Positions 6,081 to 8,737 of a DNA stretch of 8,737 bases are shown here, piece by piece. This DNA is from an uncultured Alistipes sp. (lineage in GTDB: Bacteria; Bacteroidota; Bacteroidia; Bacteroidales; Rikenellaceae), in the NCBI GenBank assembly GCA_947174295.1, contig CAMWIG010000081.1, positions 1-8,737 on the forward strand. Direction: 5' to 3'. The translations under genes were made by a program, and so were the position numbers. How positions within the stretch are numbered: the first letter of the stretch is position 1; each line of letters starts with the position of its first letter. A model generated the notes under the pieces. It made no database searches. It was not told the origin of the DNA and worked only from the letters and a program-made list of their open reading frames with translations.

Positions 6081-6633
6081 TCCTTTCCGTTACGTGGCCG
6101 GCGTCGAATCGCTCGCCATAGGTGCCGCGGGCGCTGTCGCGACGGCCGGACTCAGCACATTGTCGGGGCAGTCGTTCGACGGTATTCTGCACGTGCATTT
6201 CGCCGGCACGACATTCCTGGAAGCGCTGGCGTGGCAGGCGGTCATGTGGCTGGTGTTCGCGTCGCTGTTATGGCTGGCGGCTGCAATCTCTTCGACGAGC
6301 AGCGTGAGGGCCATAGACGTCTACGGCACGAATCTCATGGCGCGCCTGCCGCTCGCGGTGCTGCTGGCCTTGGACTTCATGCCCGGCATGGAGTGGCTGC
6401 GCGAGGTGACGCCGGCGACTCCCGTCGAAGAGATTGCCATGCACGCCATGTCGCCGGTGATGATACTCTACGCTGTGCTGTCGCTGGCCGTTGTCGTGTG
6501 GTTTTTATATTGGAGCTACGAGGCTTTCGCCGTGTCGGCCAACCTTCGCGGGTGGCGTGCCGTGTGGCAGTTCGCATCGTGTTATGTCGCTGCGGAGTGC
6601 ATCGTGCGTTTTGCGGTTGCTGTCGTCGCCTGA
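6064..6633 (+). CDS. Five-helix integral membrane protein, YIP1-like
   Basis: A 189-residue hydrophobic protein with probable membrane segments at about 15-34, 53-77, 91-107, 130-155 and 166-187. A short N-terminus (MKRIVNPFRYVAG) precedes the first helix. The NPFRY opening, the SFDGILHVHF segment after helix 1 and the five-helix layout recall bacterial YIP1-like proteins, but I cannot confirm the family from the sequence alone. The ATG at 6064 is chosen over a TTG three codons earlier. The gene overlaps the upstream zinc-ribbon/HTH gene by 17 bases and shares its promoter. No catalytic residues or transport motif were recognised. It likely sits in the inner membrane; function unknown. Confidence 0.8.
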   Translation: MKRIVNPFRYVAGVESLAIGAAGAVATAGLSTLSGQSFDGILHVHFAGTTFLEALAWQAVMWLVFASLLWLAAAISSTSSVRAIDVYGTNLMARLPLAVLLALDFMPGMEWLREVTPATPVEEIAMHAMSPVMILYAVLSLAVVVWFLYWSYEAFAVSANLRGWRAVWQFASCYVAAECIVRFAVAVVA

Positions 6634-6656
6634 CACGCCGGCCGACGCAGAGTGCG

Positions 6657-6694
6657 AAAACGGGGCAGTACTTGAATCAGTACTGCCCCGTTTG
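6657..6694. terminator. Perfect 15-bp hairpin between converging genes
   Basis: AAACGGGGCAGTACT (6658-6672) and AGTACTGCCCCGTTT (6679-6693) pair without mismatch around a six-base loop (TGAATC). It lies between the membrane-protein gene (+, stop at 6633) and the lipoprotein gene (-, stop at 6753), so it can terminate both. The T tracts are short (3-4), relying on a strong stem. Confidence 0.85.
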
Positions 6695-6713
6695 CTTCTC
6701 AGGGTCTGCGACT

Positions 6714-6746
6714 GGCCCGAACTCCGCAGAGCGGATGCGTCGGGCC
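6714..6746. repeat. Nested hairpin next to the lipoprotein gene stop codon
   Basis: GGCCCGA (6714-6720) pairs with TCGGGCC (6740-6746). Between these arms TCCGC (6723-6727) pairs with GCGGA (6731-6735) around a three-base loop. It lies seven bases past the lipoprotein stop and ahead of the strong terminator, so the lipoprotein mRNA would end in two successive structures. It may block 3'-to-5' decay or assist termination; no T tract follows it. Confidence 0.45.
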
Positions 6747-6752
6747 GGAGGA

Positions 6753-7460
6753 CTATTCGATGCGTTTGAGCATCATGTAGTACGACTCCGTCGTGCCGTC
6801 CTCGGGGTCGTAGTAGCTTTCGTAGATTATCGCCGCCTCGTCGTTCACGAGCTCCACAGTTCCGGTTTCGACATCGCCGTAGGCGTAAAGCGTCAGCGTT
6901 TTGGTCTCGGGATTGTAGTTGTAGGAGCATATGTCGGTTTCGTCGTACTCGGCATCGTACATCTCGACCTTGCCGTCGGCGCGGAACGTCACCGTCATTT
7001 CGCCGTCGGCCTCGTCGCCGAACGCAACCCACTTGCCGACCAATGCGTCGGCCGTGCCGTTGAGATTCTCGCCGGCGTATGCCGAACCGTTGTCCGTAAG
7101 ACGCGGCAGGAGGTATTTGCCGTCGTAGAAAATCTGAGAACCCGATGCGGCGCTGGCCACAGTGTACACAGTGAGCAGCTTGTCGGTCTTTTCGCGTATC
7201 TCGGCGTAACCGTCGACGCTGTCGCCTTCGAGATGGAGCATGCGGCTTGCCGGGTCGTATTCGTAGGTGAGCGCCACGGTCTGGCCGTCGGCGATGCGGG
7301 CGGACGCCGTGCCGTCGGTGTCGAATCTGACGGTGAGATAGTCGACTATGCCCCATGTCCCGGAGAGTTGCGTCGGCTCGGGTGTCGGCGTCGATGTCTT
7401 TTTGTCGCCGCAGGATGCGAGCGCGAGCGCAGCGATGGCGAAGAGAATTAATTTTTTCAT
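6753..7460 (-). CDS. Small lipoprotein with two lipocalin-like half repeats
   Basis: A 235-residue lipoprotein: MKKLILFAIAALALASC carries a type II signal peptide with lipobox Leu14-Ala15-Ser16-Cys17, followed by a short Thr/Pro-rich tether (CGDKKTSTPTPEPT). Two regions look duplicated: about 33-110 (LSGTWGIVDYLTVRFDTDGT, then LTYEYDPASRMLHLEGD) and about 141-213 (LVGKWVAFGDEADGEMTVTF, then YNYNPETKTLTLYAYGD). Each has a GxW opening followed by short beta strands and a YxYxPxxxxLxL hairpin, as in the lipocalin-like or META-like small beta-barrel lipoproteins of Bacteroidales. It is probably anchored in the outer membrane. It is unusually acidic near the C-terminus. It converges on the membrane-protein gene, with divergent promoters to its other side. 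Exact family and ligand are unknown. Confidence 0.82.
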   Translation of the reverse strand: MKKLILFAIAALALASCGDKKTSTPTPEPTQLSGTWGIVDYLTVRFDTDGTASARIADGQTVALTYEYDPASRMLHLEGDSVDGYAEIREKTDKLLTVYTVASAASGSQIFYDGKYLLPRLTDNGSAYAGENLNGTADALVGKWVAFGDEADGEMTVTFRADGKVEMYDAEYDETDICSYNYNPETKTLTLYAYGDVETGTVELVNDEAAIIYESYYDPEDGTTESYYMMLKRIE

Positions 7461-7487
7461 TTCGTATTTTTTGTTTTGATACGGATG

Positions 7488-7495
7488 TAAAGATA
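7488..7495 (-). promoter_or_regulatory. Possible -7 box of the lipoprotein gene
   Basis: The minus strand reads TATCTTTA, seven of eight positions of TAnnTTTG counting the free positions, 27 bases before the start codon. No convincing -33 TTTG is found at the expected spacing, so support is modest. Confidence 0.4.
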
Positions 7496-7587
7496 GGTAT
7501 TATTCGGAAATAAACTGCTCCGTTTAGGATTTTTTATTTCACCGGCGGCTGTGAATGACGCCTTTGCGCCGGTCGGGTGCGGGTACG

Positions 7588-7689
7588 AAAAAAGGGAAAG
7601 CTACTTATATCGCACCGCTACGACCTCATACCCTTGCTCGATTCCTCGCCTGGGGGATTCTGAGGGAGCTGGTCGTATAAGACTTTCCC
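7588..7689 (-). ncRNA. ffs: Small signal recognition particle RNA (4.5S RNA)
   Basis: This RNA of about 100 nt binds Ffh and targets nascent membrane and secretory proteins to FtsY and the translocon. On the minus strand the SRP domain IV signature is complete and in order: CAGG (complement of 7649-7652), CGA, the GGAA tetraloop (complement of 7642-7645), TCG and AGCA (complement of 7635-7638). This gives the symmetric CAGG/AGCA loop bounded by a CGA/TCG stem. Below it, CCC/GGG, an asymmetric loop, CTC/GAG, then TACGACC/GGTCGTA (7619-7625 with 7671-7677) and CTTA/TAAG continue the rod. GGGAAAG/CTTTCCC (7683-7689 with 7594-7600) closes it. T6 (complement of 7588-7593) follows the last stem, as expected for intrinsic termination. 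A consensus promoter sits just upstream. The ends are estimated from the stem and promoter. Confidence 0.88.
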
Positions 7690-7693
7690 GCCA

Positions 7694-7724
7694 CAAAAGT
7701 AGAAAAAAAATGTATCTTTGCAAA
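7694..7724 (-). promoter_or_regulatory. SRP RNA promoter
   Basis: The minus strand shows TTTG (complement of 7721-7724), a 19-bp spacer and TACTTTTG (complement of 7694-7701), a full match to TTTG / TAnnTTTG. The -7 box ends five bases before the GGG at 7689 that opens the SRP RNA closing stem, which places the RNA start where the structure predicts it. Confidence 0.82.
7713..7720 (+). promoter_or_regulatory. Probable -7 box of mltG, inside the SRP RNA promoter
   Basis: TATCTTTG matches TAnnTTTG exactly and lies within the spacer of the divergent SRP RNA promoter. The RNA start would be near 7725, leaving a leader of only about 6 to 12 bases before the mltG ATGs. No TTTG is present at the expected -33 position, so the match is partial. 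Confidence 0.55.
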
Positions 7725-7730
7725 AAAAAT

Positions 7731-8737
7731 ATGAAAATGAAGACGAAATATACGGTTTTATTCGTGATGCTGGCGGTCGCGGCCGCAGCGGCGGGATGGT
7801 GGATTCGGCAGTCGTTCTACGGCCGGGCGGTCGCGGAGGAGTCGAGTCTGTACGTATATCCCGGAGCGGATTACGGGGCGCTGACCGACTCGCTGCTGCC
7901 CAGGCTGCGCCACCGCTGGGCGTTCGACGTCTACGCCCGGCGTATAGATTTGGAGCGCACGTTCAAGCCCGGGCACTACCGCCTGCGCGAGGATATGAGC
8001 GTCGTTGCGATTGCCCGCATGCTCAAACTCGGCATGCAGACTCCCGTGCGGGTGACGATAAACAACGTCCGCATCCCCGCACAGCTGGCCGCGAAGCTCT
8101 CGACGCAGATTGCCGCCGACTCGGCCCGCGTGATGGAGGCGCTCGCGTCGAAGGAGCTGGCCGCCGAGGTTGGCTTCGACTCGGTGACGCTCTTCTCGAT
8201 GTTCATTCCCGACACCTACGAGTTCTACTGGACCGTGTCGCCCGAGGATTTGGTACGGCGCATGCGGCGCGAGTACGACGCGTTCTGGACCGAGGAGCGC
8301 GATGCCAAACGCCGGCGCAGCGGGCTGAGCCGTCTGGAAACGATGACTCTGGCCTCGATAGTCTACGAGGAGACCCGCAAGACGGACGAGATGCCGCGCA
8401 TCGCCGGCGTATATGTCAACCGTCTGAAACGTGGCATTCCGTTGCAGGCCGACCCCACGGTGAAGTACGCCATGCAGGACTTCGGCCTGCGCCGCATACT
8501 CTACCGCCATCTGAAATATCCTTCGCCCTACAACACCTACGTAAACCGGGGTCTGCCGCCGTCGCCCATAGCCATGCCGAGCAAGGCGGCCATAGAGGCC
8601 GTGCTCGACTTCGAGCGGCACGACTACATCTTCTTCTGCGCGCGCCCGACCTTCGACGGCTACCACAACTTCGCTCGCACGCTCTCGGAGCACAACGCCA
8701 ACGTTGTGCTCCGAGAGCGTGCTAGAGAAGTTGTGGT
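7731..8737 (+). CDS. mltG: Endolytic peptidoglycan transglycosylase MltG, 3' end missing or corrupted
   Basis: MltG (YceG family) is an inner-membrane lytic transglycosylase that cuts nascent glycan strands and is thought to set their length. A single N-terminal anchor spans about residues 7-24. The catalytic domain shows MFIPDTYEFYW (157-167), the ASIVYEET segment (208-215) with the probable catalytic Glu214, YVNRLKRGIPLQADPTVKYA (228-247), SPYNTYVNRGLPPSPIAMPS (265-284) and FDGYHNFARTLSEHN (308-322). E. coli has Glu in place of Tyr212 in the ASIV segment. Two ATGs, 7731 and 7737, could start it; I take the first. The family's last conserved segment is present up to HNAN, but from about 8702 the sequence is the reverse complement of the preceding bases, so the predicted tail VVLREREREV-like residues are not native. 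The frame is open at the window edge. Confidence 0.95.
   Translation, partial: MKMKTKYTVLFVMLAVAAAAAGWWIRQSFYGRAVAEESSLYVYPGADYGALTDSLLPRLRHRWAFDVYARRIDLERTFKPGHYRLREDMSVVAIARMLKLGMQTPVRVTINNVRIPAQLAAKLSTQIAADSARVMEALASKELAAEVGFDSVTLFSMFIPDTYEFYWTVSPEDLVRRMRREYDAFWTEERDAKRRRSGLSRLETMTLASIVYEETRKTDEMPRIAGVYVNRLKRGIPLQADPTVKYAMQDFGLRRILYRHLKYPSPYNTYVNRGLPPSPIAMPSKAAIEAVLDFERHDYIFFCARPTFDGYHNFARTLSEHNANVVLRERAREVV
8662..8737. repeat. Terminal 36/4/36 inverted repeat (fold-back)
   Basis: Bases 8662-8697 and 8702-8737 are reverse complements at 34 of 36 positions, separated by CCAA (8698-8701). The mismatched pairs are 8673/8726 and 8676/8723. The right arm reaches the very last base of the window and falls inside the mltG coding sequence, where the left arm encodes conserved residues. 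Confidence 0.95.

Noticed and set aside
7594..7689. Plus-strand riboswitch or leader RNA of mltG
   Set aside because: The same stems fold on the plus strand, but the SRP signature, the T6 tract and the matching promoter all lie on the minus strand.
8662..8737. Hairpin telomere of a linear replicon
   Set aside because: The fold-back cuts a chromosomal housekeeping gene at a point where normal coding should continue; an artefact explains it more simply.
1..8737. CRISPR arrays, insertion sequences, tRNA or rRNA genes, prophage
   Set aside because: I saw no regularly spaced direct repeats, transposase frames, tRNA-like cloverleaf or rRNA segments, and no phage-type proteins.

Overview
This looks like chromosomal core sequence from a GC-rich Bacteroidales bacterium, most like Alistipes or another Rikenellaceae member. 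The coding regions are GC-rich. The promoters are of the Bacteroidetes type (TTTG, 19-20 bp, TAnnTTTG). The protein set (RF2, AspRS, TadA, signal-peptide TonB-C protein, TPR protein, MltG, small lipoprotein) fits that group. The genus is an inference from composition and protein style, not from a search.

Layout, left to right. (1) The 3' two thirds of prfB (+) ends at a bidirectional terminator at 825-862, which it shares with a converging exported TPR protein gene (-). (2) To the right of the TPR gene, and also on -, is a two-gene unit: a TonB C-terminal-domain protein followed by tadA, joined by an ATGA stop/start overlap. The TPR gene has its own good promoter squeezed against the tadA stop codon. 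(3) A divergent promoter region (3204-3371) separates that unit from aspS (+), which ends at a strong hairpin terminator. (4) A gene-poor stretch of about 580 bp (5175-5755) holds a terminator-like hairpin, a long-range inverted repeat and a phased row of DnaA-box-like 9-mers. (5) A textbook promoter drives a two-gene module: a DUF2089-type zinc-ribbon/HTH protein overlapping a five-helix membrane protein. (6) This module converges, across a 15-bp perfect hairpin, on a lipoprotein with an internal duplication (-). (7) The intergenic region 7461-7730 contains a small SRP RNA gene (4.5S RNA, ffs) on the minus strand. It was recognised from the domain IV signature CAGG-CGA-GGAA-TCG-AGCA, a closing stem, a T6 tract and a matching promoter. 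(8) mltG (+) follows and runs to the end of the window.

Most genes are housekeeping: translation termination (prfB), aspartyl-tRNA charging (aspS), wobble inosine formation (tadA), co-translational membrane targeting (SRP RNA) and glycan strand termination (mltG). The accessory parts are envelope proteins of unknown role. The last 76 bases form a 36/4/36 near-perfect inverted repeat that turns mltG back on itself. This is probably a fold-back assembly or library artefact, so the final 36 bases should not be trusted.
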